The notes: generated by a model from the sequence alone, not told the origin. 64,000 bases of DNA from Pseudomonas putida (GCF_002025705.1 NZ_CP018846.1:3525501-3589500), one strand, 5' to 3'. Positions 35,044 through 44,538 are shown, counted from the stretch's first letter. A program made the numbers and translations.

Positions 35044-36060
35044 ATGCCATACCCCATCGAACAGAAACTCGTCGTCGGCGTCGCCTCCAGCGCCCTGTTC
35101 GACCTGACCGTCTCCGACAACATCTACCAGTGCGAAGGCGTGGAGGCATACCGCCTGCATCAGGAAGAAAACCTCGACGTGCCTTTCCCCAAGGGCGTGG
35201 CCTTCCCGTTCATCCGCCGCTTCCTGAGCATCAACAAGGCTTTCCCCGAGCAGCTGCCGGTTGAGGTGGTGCTACTTTCGCGCAACTCGCCGGAGACCGG
35301 CCTGCGGGTGTTCCGCTCGATCAACCATTACAACCTGGACATCACCCGCGCGGCGTTCATGTCCGGCCGCTCGCCGTACGAATACATCCCCGCGTTCAAC
35401 GCCTCGCTGTTTCTCAGTGCCCATGAGGGCGACGTGCAGCGCGCCATCGATGCCGATTACCCGGCCGGCCTGGTGCTGCCGACCAAGATCTACGATGACG
35501 AAATCGACACCGAGTTGCGGGTGGCCTTCGACTTCGATGGCGTGATTGCCGATGACGAGGCGGAGAGCGTGTACAAGCAGCGCCTGAACCTGGACGAGTT
35601 CCAGGCCCATGAACGCGATCGCAAGGCCATTCCGCACCAGCCGGGGCCTTTGGCGGATCTGTATCGCAAGCTATCGCTGATTCGCAAGCTGGAAGACCGC
35701 AAGTTGGCGCAAGACCCCGCATACAAACGGATCTTGCGTATCGCGATCGTCACGGCGCGCAATGCGCCTGCCCATGAGCGGGTGGTGACGACGCTGAAGA
35801 ACTGGGGTGTTTCGCCGGATGAATCCTTCTTCCTCGGCGGAATGGAAAAGGACCGGGTGCTAAAGATTCTGAAGCCGCACATGTTCTTCGATGATCAGCG
35901 CAGCCACTTGTTCTCGGCGGCCGGAGACCTGCCGATGGTCCACGTGCCATTTGGTATAGCGAACAAAGTGCGGGCAGCGCAGCCTGCAGTGCCAGAAACG
36001 CCGGACGATGACCCGCTCGCAGAAGCAAAACCTGCAGGCCGCTTCGCCGAAGGAACATGA
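35044..36060 (+). CDS. 5'-nucleotidase (PF06189-type, cytosolic 5'-nucleotidase 1-like)
   Basis: This 338-residue protein matches the bacterial 5'-nucleotidase family related to animal NT5C1. The catalytic motif FDFDGVIADDEAES (D163, D165) is a HAD-type DxD. Other family landmarks are NSPETGLRVFRSINHYNLDITRAAF (region 81-105, given as a landmark), LFLSAHEGDVQRAI, and KDRVLKILKPHMFFDDQ near the end. It should dephosphorylate nucleoside monophosphates in the cytoplasm. It has a gggag site and lies 15 bases after the unknown membrane gene. Confidence 0.9.
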   Translation: MPYPIEQKLVVGVASSALFDLTVSDNIYQCEGVEAYRLHQEENLDVPFPKGVAFPFIRRFLSINKAFPEQLPVEVVLLSRNSPETGLRVFRSINHYNLDITRAAFMSGRSPYEYIPAFNASLFLSAHEGDVQRAIDADYPAGLVLPTKIYDDEIDTELRVAFDFDGVIADDEAESVYKQRLNLDEFQAHERDRKAIPHQPGPLADLYRKLSLIRKLEDRKLAQDPAYKRILRIAIVTARNAPAHERVVTTLKNWGVSPDESFFLGGMEKDRVLKILKPHMFFDDQRSHLFSAAGDLPMVHVPFGIANKVRAAQPAVPETPDDDPLAEAKPAGRFAEGT

Positions 36061-36122
36061 GCATTTGTTGGCCGGTGCGCGCATGGATACAATCGCCGGT
36101 TTGCTTGCGACAGGAAGTCCCC

Positions 36123-36665
36123 ATGCAACGAATCGTCATCCTCGGTAACGGTGGCAGCGGCAAGTCCACCCTCGCCCGCTTGCTCGGCGAACGCCTTGAG
36201 CTGCCCGTCGTCCACCTGGACGAACTGTTTTGGGAGCCCGGCTGGGCCGAGCCGGACGCCGAGCAGTTCCGCGAACGAGTGCGCGAGGCAGTAGCCGGCG
36301 ATGCCTGGGTTTGCGAGGGCAACTATGCGCGCCGCACGTTCGACCTGCGCCTGCCGCGGGCTGACCTGGTCATCTGGCTGGACACGCCTCGGCTGACCTG
36401 TTTCATGCGGGTACTGCTGCGCCTGCTGCGTAACCAGCCACGCCCTGATCGGGCGGATGGCTGTGAAGAAAGGCTCGACGTCGAATTCCTCAAGTTCGTG
36501 TGGACGTTCGACCGCGGCTACCGACAAGGCATCGAAGCCGTGCGCCAGAAGGTCGGGCCGCAGGTGCCTGTGCTGCATTTGCAGGGCAAGCGGCAAGTCA
36601 GGGCATTTGTCGAAGGCTTACCTGCCGCCAATGGCAACCCGGCATCGATGCTGAAAGACGTTTGA
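36123..36665 (+). CDS. P-loop nucleoside/adenylate-kinase-like protein
   Basis: The 180-residue product has a Walker A motif GNGGSGKST (8-16) followed by LGERLELPVVHLDELFWEPGW and DAWVCEGNYARRTFDLRLPRADLVIWLD. This is the pattern of the adenylate-kinase-like/DNA topology modulation (FlaR) group. It probably transfers phosphate to a small molecule; the acceptor is unknown. It follows the 5'-nucleotidase gene after 62 bases, which hints at a nucleotide-related role. Confidence 0.88.
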   Translation: MQRIVILGNGGSGKSTLARLLGERLELPVVHLDELFWEPGWAEPDAEQFRERVREAVAGDAWVCEGNYARRTFDLRLPRADLVIWLDTPRLTCFMRVLLRLLRNQPRPDRADGCEERLDVEFLKFVWTFDRGYRQGIEAVRQKVGPQVPVLHLQGKRQVRAFVEGLPAANGNPASMLKDV

Positions 36666-36699
36666 GCATCGCCAAGGGCATTGGGGCCGCTTTTCGGCC

Positions 36700-36879
36700 T
36701 CAAGGCGACTGCCGAGGCATGCACTTCTCGACCAGCGTATCCCGGTTGGCATTGTTGGGGAGTGTCTTCAAACGGTCGGGCTGGCAGTGCTCATCGGACA
36801 CTGCGTAGTGGGAAGAGTCGTCGCCGCAGGCCGCCAGCAACAAAGCGGTGAGAATCACAAGAAGGGATTTGCGAATCAT
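36700..36879 (-). CDS. Small lipoprotein (TrbK-like)
   Basis: The 59-residue product has an N-terminal basic/hydrophobic signal (MIRKSLLVILTALLLAAC) with the lipobox cysteine C18, followed by a short polar part with two more cysteines (DEHCQPDRLKTLP, LVEKCMP). Its layout resembles the EexN/TrbK-like small lipoproteins often found alone in Pseudomonas chromosomes. A GTG four codons earlier (36891) is less likely. It is antisense-facing to the kinase gene, and no conjugation genes are nearby, so an entry-exclusion role is not implied. Confidence 0.72.
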   Translation of the reverse strand: MIRKSLLVILTALLLAACGDDSSHYAVSDEHCQPDRLKTLPNNANRDTLVEKCMPRQSP

Positions 36880-37024
36880 CTGCTCACTCACTCCATTGAA
36901 GGGCGGAGGCTTGGCATAAGAAAAGATTCTTGCCCAAATAGTAGCGCGTCACAGGGCGAGTTCAATGCCAGACTGGCACTGATTCACCAGACGATGCTGC
37001 CCACTTGCGGACATGAGGCACTGC

Positions 37025-37795
37025 ATGAGCCTGATACCCAACCTGAATGGCCAAGCCAACGTCATGATTGCCGGCGCCAGCCGAGGCATCGGTTTGGCGC
37101 TGTGCACGGCATTGTTGGCCCGTGATGAGGTAACCAGGCTCTGGGCCGTCGCACGCAACGCCAAAGGCAATGGCGCGCTTGCACAACTCACCAGGCAACA
37201 CGGCGAGCGCCTGGTGCTGGTGGATTGCGACGCGCGTGACGAACAAGCACTGGCAGCCCTCGCAACCGGGCTCGGGCATACCTGCGATCACCTTCATTTG
37301 GTCATCAGCACCTTGGGCACTCTTCATCAGGACGGCGCCAAGGCAGAGAAATCCCTGGCGCAGCTGGATCTGGCCGGCCTGCAGGCGAGCTTTGCGAGCA
37401 ATGCCTTCGCACCGATATTGCTGCTCAAGCATCTGCTGCCCTTGTTGCGCAAGGAGCCCGCCACCTTTGCAGCGCTGTCAGCCAGGGTGGGTTCTATCGG
37501 CGATAACCGCCTGGGTGGTTGGTACAGCTATCGGGCAAGCAAGGCGGCGCTCAACCAGTTGCTGCACACGGCCAGTATCGAGCTCAGGCGCCTGAACCCG
37601 GCAGCCACGGTGCTGGCGCTGCACCCTGGGACCACGGACACGCAGCTGTCGCGACCGTTTCAAGGGAATGTGCCGGCGGGGAAGCTGTTTGGCCCTGCGT
37701 TTGCGGCGCAATGTGTCATCGAGCAGGTGGCGCGGTTGGGGCCTTCGGACAGCGGAGGGTTCTGGGCGTGGGACGGGCGCGCGATTGAATGGTAA
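37025..37795 (+). CDS. Short-chain dehydrogenase (C-factor-like SDR)
   Basis: This 256-residue SDR has the cofactor motif MIAGASRGIGLAL (residues 14-26), a conserved serine S152 (ALSARVGS) and the catalytic pair Y169-x3-K173 (YSYRASKAALNQLL). NNAG is replaced by STLGTLH, as in C-factor-like SDRs. NAD(P)-dependent oxidation of an alcohol or sugar is expected; the substrate is unknown. An ATG at 37013 is a possible alternative start. The HD gene converges on it, 30 bases away. Confidence 0.9.
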   Translation: MSLIPNLNGQANVMIAGASRGIGLALCTALLARDEVTRLWAVARNAKGNGALAQLTRQHGERLVLVDCDARDEQALAALATGLGHTCDHLHLVISTLGTLHQDGAKAEKSLAQLDLAGLQASFASNAFAPILLLKHLLPLLRKEPATFAALSARVGSIGDNRLGGWYSYRASKAALNQLLHTASIELRRLNPAATVLALHPGTTDTQLSRPFQGNVPAGKLFGPAFAAQCVIEQVARLGPSDSGGFWAWDGRAIEW

Positions 37796-37825
37796 GACCA
37801 TCGCCAGTCGCAAGCCCGCAAAGCG

Positions 37826-38485
37826 CTACCCCTTGCCCGCGCCGACCTCATCCATGAAATCAGCAAGAAACACCTCAAGCCGCGCATGGCGCTCGGCCGC
37901 CAGGCGGGCCCCTTCACCGGTCGTGAAGCCCGAGGCAAGTTTCAGCAGCTTGGTTTGAAAGTGTTCGATCGCATACGCCGAATCCCGATACGCCCTGCCC
38001 TGTGCAGCGGGGTTCTCGAAGTCGTATAGCGCCGACCCCATTCGCCCAGCCGTATAGAAGCACCGGGCAATGCCCAGCGCACCCAAGGCGTCCAGCCGGT
38101 CACTGTCCTGAAGGATCCTGGCCTCAAGGGTGCGCGGCTCGAAGCCGGCCGAGTAGCTGTGGGCCTTGACGGCATGTGCCACCTGCTCGATGCGCTGCGA
38201 AGGCCAGCCCAGCTCAGCCAGGATCGACGCGGCCTTGTTCGCAGACAGCGTCGACGCCTGGTCACGCAGTGGCGAGTTCTTTTCTACTGCGACACAGTCG
38301 TGCAGCAGCGTCGCCGCAAACAGCACTTGCAGGTCGCCACCTTCCACCCGCTGAATCCGCTGCGCGTTTACCCACACACGATGGATATGGGACAGGTCGT
38401 GGGAGCCATCCTGCTGGCCAACCGGCAGGTATTTCAGCAACTCGGCGGCGAGGATCTGGAACGGGGCAAACGCTTCGCTATTCAT
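37826..38485 (-). CDS. HD-domain phosphohydrolase
   Basis: This 219-residue protein has the HD superfamily metal ligands: H29 (GSHDLSHIHRVW, with H33/H35 near by), H62-D63 (TLLHDCV) and a later aspartate in ILQDSDRLDALG. The order H...HD...D fits YedJ-like metal-dependent phosphohydrolases, which act on nucleotides or other phosphates. A nucleotide substrate is plausible but unproven. It converges on the SDR gene and stands alone. Confidence 0.92.
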   Translation of the reverse strand: MNSEAFAPFQILAAELLKYLPVGQQDGSHDLSHIHRVWVNAQRIQRVEGGDLQVLFAATLLHDCVAVEKNSPLRDQASTLSANKAASILAELGWPSQRIEQVAHAVKAHSYSAGFEPRTLEARILQDSDRLDALGALGIARCFYTAGRMGSALYDFENPAAQGRAYRDSAYAIEHFQTKLLKLASGFTTGEGARLAAERHARLEVFLADFMDEVGAGKG

Positions 38486-38524
38486 CTGAGGTGTATTCCA
38501 TACGCGACAATTGCGCGGGGTTTA

Positions 38525-38887
38525 CTAGTCGACCAGCTCGACGTAGCTGGACTCGCCCCCGCCCTCTGCACCGGACAACCAGCCCCAGACAAAGTGCAGC
38601 GTTGTACGCCCATGTGAATCCTGGCCCACCTCGCCGCGCGACCAGCCAGCGAGAAGCTCACCCTCCGTGGTGACGCACTGAAAAAGCAGTTCGAAGGTAT
38701 CGGTGCCCGTCACTCGGCCTACCTGGTTGCCCACACGGATGCGGCCGCCCTGGTAAGTGCTGGTGATGGCCTCACCGTCAACAAAGTAACGGAAAATCGT
38801 GCCGTCACCGGACAGCCCTTGGCTGTTGCTGGCGACGGTGAATCGACGGTTGTGCAAGCGTTCGTACATATCAGAAAAGTTATCCAT
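38525..38887 (-). CDS. Small beta-rich protein, conserved unknown
   Basis: The product has 120 residues and is rich in predicted beta strands: RRFTVASNSQG, IFRYFVDGEAITSTYQGG, GRVTGTDTFELLFQCVTTEGEL, TTLHFVWGW. This repeated strand pattern resembles a small family sometimes labelled N-acetylglutamate synthase in databases, a name that has no support in the sequence. I take the ATG at 38887; an earlier start eight codons upstream exists. No signal peptide. It lies 39 bases from the HD gene and may be co-transcribed with it. Confidence 0.75.
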   Translation of the reverse strand: MDNFSDMYERLHNRRFTVASNSQGLSGDGTIFRYFVDGEAITSTYQGGRIRVGNQVGRVTGTDTFELLFQCVTTEGELLAGWSRGEVGQDSHGRTTLHFVWGWLSGAEGGGESSYVELVD

Positions 38888-39060
38888 GACCCTCGTGCCT
38901 TCACGTGACATTCCATTTCAGACAGCCGAACCTTAGCCGAACAGCGTGGGCACTACCATCTGAAGGTCCGTTTTTGACACATTGAACTGTCAGGGAACTG
39001 AACCATACTGGCTCACGTGCTGGCATCCACCCTTTCACCCCTGACGATCGAGACCTGCCC

Positions 39061-40782
39061 ATGGCCCGCCTGTTCAACCCATCGCCAGGCCTGCGTGACG
39101 CCGCGCCCAATCGCTGGGACTGGATCCTGTTGCCGCTGGTGCTGGTATTGCTGGTGCTTGCCGCCTATGGCGCCATGCAGATGAGCCGCCCGTTCGTGGT
39201 CGGCGAGGCGCTGCCGATTTCCCTCGATCCGGCCAACCTGCCCTACTACCTGATGCGCACCATCCTGCGGATGTTCATCGCGCTGGGCTTCTCGCTGCTG
39301 TTCGCCTTTATCTTCGCCGCCCTGGCAGCCAAGTACCGCGCCGCCGAGAAGGCCATGATCCCGCTGCTGGATGTGCTCCAGTCGGTGCCCATCCTGGGCT
39401 TCCAGGCCATCGCCATCGCCCCTTTCATCGCGCTGTTCCCGGGCAACCTGCTGGGTGTGGAGTGCGCGGCAATCTTTGCCATCTTCACCTCCCAGGCATG
39501 GAACATGGCGCTGAGCCTGTACCAGTCGTTCCGCACCGTGCCGCCGGAGCTGAACGAGGCTGCGCGGATATTCCGCCTCTCGGCCTGGCAGCGCTTCTGG
39601 CGCCTGGAGCTGCCGTTCGCCATGCCCGGCCTGCTGTGGAACATGATGATGTCGATGTCCGGCGGCTGGTTCTTCCTGGTCGCCGCCGAGGCCATCTCGG
39701 TGGCCGGGCAGGACATCAAGCTGCCCGGCATCGGCTCCTACATCGCCGTGGCCATCGACCAGCGCAACCTTGGCGCCATCGTCTGGGCCATCGGCGCGAT
39801 GCTCACCGGCATCCTGCTTTACGATCAGCTGTTCTTCCGCCCGCTGCTGGCCTGGGCCGACCGCTTCCGCTTCGAAGACACCCAGGGCGACACCGCGCAG
39901 CGCTCCTGGGTGCTTGACTTTGCCCGCCGCAGCCGTTGGCTGAGCGCCTTCAGCGAGCGGCTGGACAAGGGCATGCAAAACGCCATGGGCTGGTTCGCCC
40001 TGCGCCACGACGGCAGCGTGGCACGGCGCCAGTGGCTGAGCCTGCCAGCCTGGTGGCCACGCGCCTGGGACATCTTCCTGGTACTGGCCTGTTCCTTCGC
40101 CTTCTTGCGCCTGGGGCTGTTCGTGCACCAGGACGTCGGCTGGGGCGAAGCCTTGCACGTGCTCGGCCTGGGCCTGATCACCCTGTGCCGGGTGATGCTG
40201 CTGATCGGCCTGGCCTCGCTGGTGTGGGTGCCGCTGTCGATCTGGATCGGCCTGCGCCCACGCTACTCGCAGAAGGTCCAGGCGCTGGCGCAGTTCCTTG
40301 CCGCCTTCCCGGTCAACCTGCTGTTCCCGCTGGTGGTGTTGCTGCTGGTGCACTTCCAGCTCAGCCCGAACATCTGGCTGAGCCCGCTGATGGTATTCGG
40401 CACCCAGTGGTACATCCTGTTCAACGTGGTCGCGGGCGCGGCGACCATCCCCTACGAACTGCGCCTGGCCGCCGACAACCTCGGCCTGCGCGGCTGGCTG
40501 AAATGGAAGCGCGTGTACCTGCCGGCGGTATTCCCCAGCTTCGTCACCGGTGCCATTACCGCCAGCGGTGGCTCGTGGAACGCCAGCATCGTCGCCGAGT
40601 ACGTCAGCTGGGGCGACACCTCGCTGGTGGCCGACGGCCTGGGCAGCTACATCAAGCAGATGACCGACGCCGGCGACTTCCACCGCATTGCCTTGGGCAT
40701 CGGCGTGATGTGCATTTATGTGATGCTGCTGAACCGCTTTTTCTGGCGCCGCCTGTACCTGCTCGCCGAAAGCCGTCGTTGA
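39061..40782 (+). CDS. ABC transporter permease, NitT/TauT-like, duplicated BPD domains
   Basis: This 573-residue membrane protein carries two binding-protein-dependent permease (BPD) units in one chain. The first EAA-like loop is around SFRTVPPELNEAARIFRLSAWQRF (residues ~157-180) and the second around the KWKRVYLPAVFPSF region (~483-498). Double-length permeases of this kind occur in nitrate/sulfonate-type ABC importers. It is followed after 9 bases by its ATPase. No periplasmic binding-protein gene is next to them. The substrate is unknown. Confidence 0.88.
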   Translation: MARLFNPSPGLRDAAPNRWDWILLPLVLVLLVLAAYGAMQMSRPFVVGEALPISLDPANLPYYLMRTILRMFIALGFSLLFAFIFAALAAKYRAAEKAMIPLLDVLQSVPILGFQAIAIAPFIALFPGNLLGVECAAIFAIFTSQAWNMALSLYQSFRTVPPELNEAARIFRLSAWQRFWRLELPFAMPGLLWNMMMSMSGGWFFLVAAEAISVAGQDIKLPGIGSYIAVAIDQRNLGAIVWAIGAMLTGILLYDQLFFRPLLAWADRFRFEDTQGDTAQRSWVLDFARRSRWLSAFSERLDKGMQNAMGWFALRHDGSVARRQWLSLPAWWPRAWDIFLVLACSFAFLRLGLFVHQDVGWGEALHVLGLGLITLCRVMLLIGLASLVWVPLSIWIGLRPRYSQKVQALAQFLAAFPVNLLFPLVVLLLVHFQLSPNIWLSPLMVFGTQWYILFNVVAGAATIPYELRLAADNLGLRGWLKWKRVYLPAVFPSFVTGAITASGGSWNASIVAEYVSWGDTSLVADGLGSYIKQMTDAGDFHRIALGIGVMCIYVMLLNRFFWRRLYLLAESRR

Positions 40783-40791
40783 GGACCTGCC

Positions 40792-42093
40792 ATGAAACAA
40801 CTGTTGATCGAACTCAAGGGCGTGAGCAAGGCCTTCCAGGCCTCCGACGGCACCCCGCGCACCATCCTCGAAGGTGTCGACTTCCACCTGCGTGAACGTG
40901 AGATCGTCGCCCTGCTCGGCCGCTCCGGGTCGGGCAAGTCGACCCTGCTGCGGATCATCGCCGGCCTGGTCGGCGCCGACCGCGGCACCGTCAACTACCG
41001 CGGCCGGCCGATCCACGGGCCGGTGGGCGGTGTGGCCATGGTCTTCCAGACCTTCGCGCTGTTCCCCTGGCTGACCGTGCAGCAGAACGTCGAACTCGGC
41101 CTGGAAGCCCAGGGCGTGACCCCGGCGGAGCGCCAGCGCCTGGCCGACGCGGCGCTGGAGCTGATCGGCCTGTCCGGCTTCGGCGGCGCCCTGCCACGCG
41201 AACTGTCTGGCGGCATGCGCCAGCGTGTGGGCATCGCCCGCGCCCTGGTGATGAACCCCGAGGTGCTGCTGATGGACGAGGCCTTCTCGGCGCTCGACGT
41301 GCTCACCGGCGAAACCCTGCGCGACGACATGCTCGAGCTCTGGGAAGAACGCCGCATCACCACCCGCAGCATGCTGGTGGTGTCGCACAACATCGAGGAG
41401 ACGGTGATGATGGCCGACCGCATCCTCATCCTTTCCAGCGACCCAGGCCGGGTGCGCTCGGAACTGCACATCGACCTGCCGCGCCCGCGCAATGCCGACT
41501 CTGCGGAGGTTCGCGCGCTGGTCGACGAGGTCTACGCACTCATGACCCAGCGCCCCGAGGCCATCGCCGCTGCGGGCGCGCCGCCGGCCGTGGAGCTTGG
41601 CTACCGGCTGCCCGACGCCGACATCGCGCGGATGGAGAGCGTGCTCGAGCTGATCGCCGGCGAGCCGTTCAACGGTGAGGCCGACCTGCCGCACCTGGCC
41701 GAAGAAACCGAGCTGCCCGACGAGGTGCTGTTCCCGATCTACGAAGCCCTGGGCCTGCTCGGCTTCGCCCAGGTGGTCGAGGGCGACATCCGCCTCACGC
41801 GCCACGGCCGCAACTACGTGACCGCCCGCCAGGCGCGGCGCCAGGACCTGTTCGCACGCCAGTGCAAAGGCCGCGTGTCACTGATCGGCTATATCCTCGA
41901 CAGCCTGCACCTGGAGCCTGCCGGCCTGCTGGAAAAAACCGTGCTCGACCGCCTGACGGAGTACATGGACGCCGACGAGGCCGAGCGCGTGCTCAAGGTG
42001 GCCATCGAGTGGGGGCGCTATGCCGAACTGTTCGAGTACGACTTCCACACTCGCCGCCTGACCCTGGCGCGGGAAATCATGGATGAGCATTGA
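40792..42093 (+). CDS. ABC transporter ATP-binding protein with C-terminal AAA-associated domain
   Basis: The 433-residue product has a NitT/TauT-type ATPase in residues 1-~245: Walker A GRSGSGKST (43-51), signature LSGGMRQRVGIAR (139-151), Walker B VLLMDEAFSALD (159-170). Residues ~280-420 are an extra helical domain, AAA_assoc_C-like (PF09821), with MDADEAERVLKVAIEWGRYAELFEY near the end. The extra domain may sense substrate or regulate the ATPase. It lies 9 bases after the double permease gene and ends 12 bases from the convergent PotF-like gene. Confidence 0.92.
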   Translation: MKQLLIELKGVSKAFQASDGTPRTILEGVDFHLREREIVALLGRSGSGKSTLLRIIAGLVGADRGTVNYRGRPIHGPVGGVAMVFQTFALFPWLTVQQNVELGLEAQGVTPAERQRLADAALELIGLSGFGGALPRELSGGMRQRVGIARALVMNPEVLLMDEAFSALDVLTGETLRDDMLELWEERRITTRSMLVVSHNIEETVMMADRILILSSDPGRVRSELHIDLPRPRNADSAEVRALVDEVYALMTQRPEAIAAAGAPPAVELGYRLPDADIARMESVLELIAGEPFNGEADLPHLAEETELPDEVLFPIYEALGLLGFAQVVEGDIRLTRHGRNYVTARQARRQDLFARQCKGRVSLIGYILDSLHLEPAGLLEKTVLDRLTEYMDADEAERVLKVAIEWGRYAELFEYDFHTRRLTLAREIMDEH

Positions 42094-42105
42094 GCCCGCT
42101 GAGCG

Positions 42106-43194
42106 TCACTTGCCGCTGGTCACCCGGGTCCACATCCGGGTGCTCAGGCGCATCCCGGCTGGCGACAAGGTCTTGATCGGGAACAGCGTGTCGAGCACCG
42201 CTTCCGGCGGGTAGATAGCCGGATTGTCGCGCAGCTCGGGCTTGATATACGCCAACGCCGCCGCATTGCCGTTCGGGTACTTCACCGTGTTGCTGATGTT
42301 GGCGATCACCTTCGGCTCCAGCAGGTAGTTCAGGTAGGCATAGCCATTCTCGCGGTGCGGCGCCCCCTTGGGCATTACCACCATGTCCACCGCCACTGTC
42401 GACCCCTCCCGCGGAATGCTGTAGCCAACATTCACCCCGTTGCCCGCCTGCTGTGCGCTGGCCATGGCCTGCAGCACATCACCACTGAAGCCGATGGCTA
42501 CGCAGATGTTGCCATTGGCCAGGTCACTGACGTATTTGGACTGGTGGAAATAGCTGATGTAAGGCCGTACCGCAAGCAATGCCGCCTCGGCCTGCTTCAG
42601 GTCCTCGGGCTTTTCGCTGTGCGGGTCCAGGCCGAGGGTCCTGAGGGTGATCGAGATGATCTGCGTCGGGTTGTCGAGGAAGGCCACACCGCACTTGCCA
42701 AGCTTTTCGATGTTCTCTGGCTTGAACAACAGGTCCCAGGACTGGGTGACCTCGGTGCTGCCGAAGATCGCCTTGATCTTGTCGACGTTGTAGCCGATGC
42801 CGGTCGTAACCCACATGTACGGCACCGCATAGCGATTGCCCGGGTCGCTCGCTTCGAGGATCTTCATCAGCTTGGGGTCGAGGTTGTGCCAGTTGGGCAG
42901 CTTGCTGCGGTCCAGCTCTTCGATGGCGCCGGCCTTGATCAGCCGCGGCAGAAAGTGGTTGGACGGGCTCGCCAGGTCGTATCCACTGTTGCCTGTCATC
43001 AGCTTGGCTTCGGTGGTCTCATTGCTGTCGATCAGGTCGTAGGTGGTCTGAATACCGGTTCGCCGCGTGAACTCGGCCAAGGTGTCGTCGGCGATGTAAC
43101 CACTCCAGTTGGCAATGTTGACCTGTTCTTGCGCCTGCACTGTCGCGGCCAGCAATGCCGAGGACAACAGGGCCACACATGTGAGCTTGATCAT
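42106..43194 (-). CDS. PotF/SpuD-like polyamine-binding periplasmic protein
   Basis: The 362-residue product has a signal peptide (about residues 1-21, ending TVQAQ) and the PotF family pattern VNIANWSGYIADDTLAEF, LIDSNETTEAKLMTGNSGYDL, LPNWHNLDP, VPYMWVTTGIGYN. It should bind putrescine, spermidine or another polyamine. Its own permease and ATPase genes (potGHI) are absent. The neighbouring gene on the same strand is a PuuB-like oxidase, 42 bases upstream, so the two form a small polyamine unit. Confidence 0.92.
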   Translation of the reverse strand: MIKLTCVALLSSALLAATVQAQEQVNIANWSGYIADDTLAEFTRRTGIQTTYDLIDSNETTEAKLMTGNSGYDLASPSNHFLPRLIKAGAIEELDRSKLPNWHNLDPKLMKILEASDPGNRYAVPYMWVTTGIGYNVDKIKAIFGSTEVTQSWDLLFKPENIEKLGKCGVAFLDNPTQIISITLRTLGLDPHSEKPEDLKQAEAALLAVRPYISYFHQSKYVSDLANGNICVAIGFSGDVLQAMASAQQAGNGVNVGYSIPREGSTVAVDMVVMPKGAPHRENGYAYLNYLLEPKVIANISNTVKYPNGNAAALAYIKPELRDNPAIYPPEAVLDTLFPIKTLSPAGMRLSTRMWTRVTSGK

Positions 43195-43236
43195 GGGACG
43201 GTTCTCTTGTTCTTGTTTGATTGGGTGATTGAACGA

Positions 43237-44538
43237 TCAGCGTTCCAGCCGCGCGCGTTGTACTTCCCAGGCCATGCGCAGCTTGGCACCCAGGTCGAAG
43301 AATGGCCGCGGCGGCAGGTAGCCAGGGCTGGCCTGGCCGAGTACGTCGCCAAGCAAGGTCGAGTCGGCGCCGATTGCCATTTCGACCAGCAGGCGCCCCC
43401 ACAGGGTGCCGCGGGCAACGCCGGAGCCATTGCAGCCGGCCACCGCATGCAGGCCGTCCGCGACCCGGGCGAAATACGGCTCGCCGCTACGGGTGCCGCT
43501 GAGATGGCCGGTCCAGGTGTATTGCAGGTCCTGTGCGGTGATGCCGGGAAAGCGCTTTTGCAGCCCCAGCAGGTGCTGGCCCTGGCGCGCGGCCAGGCCA
43601 CGGCTGCCAATGTCGTGCTGGCGGTACTCGACGGTGTTGCGGATCAGCAGGCGGCGCCCCGGCAACAGGCGCAGGGTGCAGCCGCCTGGCAAGGTGGACA
43701 GCACACCCCAGCCCTGTTCGTCGAACAGCTGCTGCCAGTGCGCCCCGTCCAGCGGGCGGGTGATGCTTGCACTCAACTCCAGCGGGAAGGTACCGCTGCG
43801 CTTGAGCCCGACCCTGGGCAGGAACGCACCGACACAGGCCAGTACCTGCCGGGCCTGTACCTCGCCGTCCTCGGTGCGGGCAACCCAGCCCTGGCCCGGG
43901 CGACGGCGCAGGTCGGTCACCGCGCTGTGCTCGAAGACCTCCACCTGCGCTGGCAACCCATCAGCCAGCCCTTTGACGTAACGCGCCGGCTGCAGCAGGC
44001 CGTTACCGCCAGCGCAGTGGATAGCCCTTGAGTAGAAGGCGCTGCCCAGGCGCCGTTGCAGGCACTCACCGTCGAGGTAGCTTGCCTGGGCACCGACGGC
44101 GCCCAGCGTCTCCAGTGTGCGCTCGACCTGAGGCAGATGCGCCGGCTGGTGGACCGCGAAGTGGTAGCCGTGGTCGCTGAACTCGCAGTCGATGGCCAGC
44201 TCAGCGATTCGCTGGCGGACTTCACCACCCGCTGCGGCCCCGATGCGCGAGGCGACCTGATAGGCGGCAAAGCCCGGGCTGCCGAGCAGTTCGTCGGCAC
44301 CGGGCAGTTCATGGCTGACCACAAAACCCGAGTTGCGTGCCGAAGCACCCTGAGCAACCCGCTGACGCTCCAGCAACAGGATGCGCTGTGATGGAAAACG
44401 GCGCGCCAGGGTATGGGCCGCCGACAAGCCGGTGATGCCGCCGCCGATGATCAGCCAATCGACCTTGTGGGTGCCTAGCAGGCGCGGCCGCTGGGGCGAT
44501 TCACCGGCCAGCGCGATCCAGCCACAGTGGTTGTTCAT
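43237..44538 (-). CDS. FAD-dependent oxidoreductase, PuuB/OrdL-like (gamma-glutamylputrescine oxidase type)
   Basis: This 433-residue DAO-family flavoprotein has the FAD motif VDWLIIGGGITGLSAAHTLARRF and NSGFV downstream, then GCNGSGVARGTLWG near the C-terminus. PuuB-like enzymes oxidise gamma-glutamylputrescine or other N-acyl amines. The ATG at 44538 has a cactcc... aagga-type site (rev. strand) and gives the usual N-terminus. It shares a unit with the PotF-like gene and is divergent from a LysR gene, the probable regulator. No gamma-glutamylputrescine synthetase (puuA) is next to it. Confidence 0.88.
   Translation of the reverse strand: MNNHCGWIALAGESPQRPRLLGTHKVDWLIIGGGITGLSAAHTLARRFPSQRILLLERQRVAQGASARNSGFVVSHELPGADELLGSPGFAAYQVASRIGAAAGGEVRQRIAELAIDCEFSDHGYHFAVHQPAHLPQVERTLETLGAVGAQASYLDGECLQRRLGSAFYSRAIHCAGGNGLLQPARYVKGLADGLPAQVEVFEHSAVTDLRRRPGQGWVARTEDGEVQARQVLACVGAFLPRVGLKRSGTFPLELSASITRPLDGAHWQQLFDEQGWGVLSTLPGGCTLRLLPGRRLLIRNTVEYRQHDIGSRGLAARQGQHLLGLQKRFPGITAQDLQYTWTGHLSGTRSGEPYFARVADGLHAVAGCNGSGVARGTLWGRLLVEMAIGADSTLLGDVLGQASPGYLPPRPFFDLGAKLRMAWEVQRARLER

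Noticed and set aside
39013..41805. Open frame of 930 codons on the minus strand
   Set aside because: It is fully antisense to the ABC permease and ATPase genes, which have clear motifs. The product has no recognisable fold.
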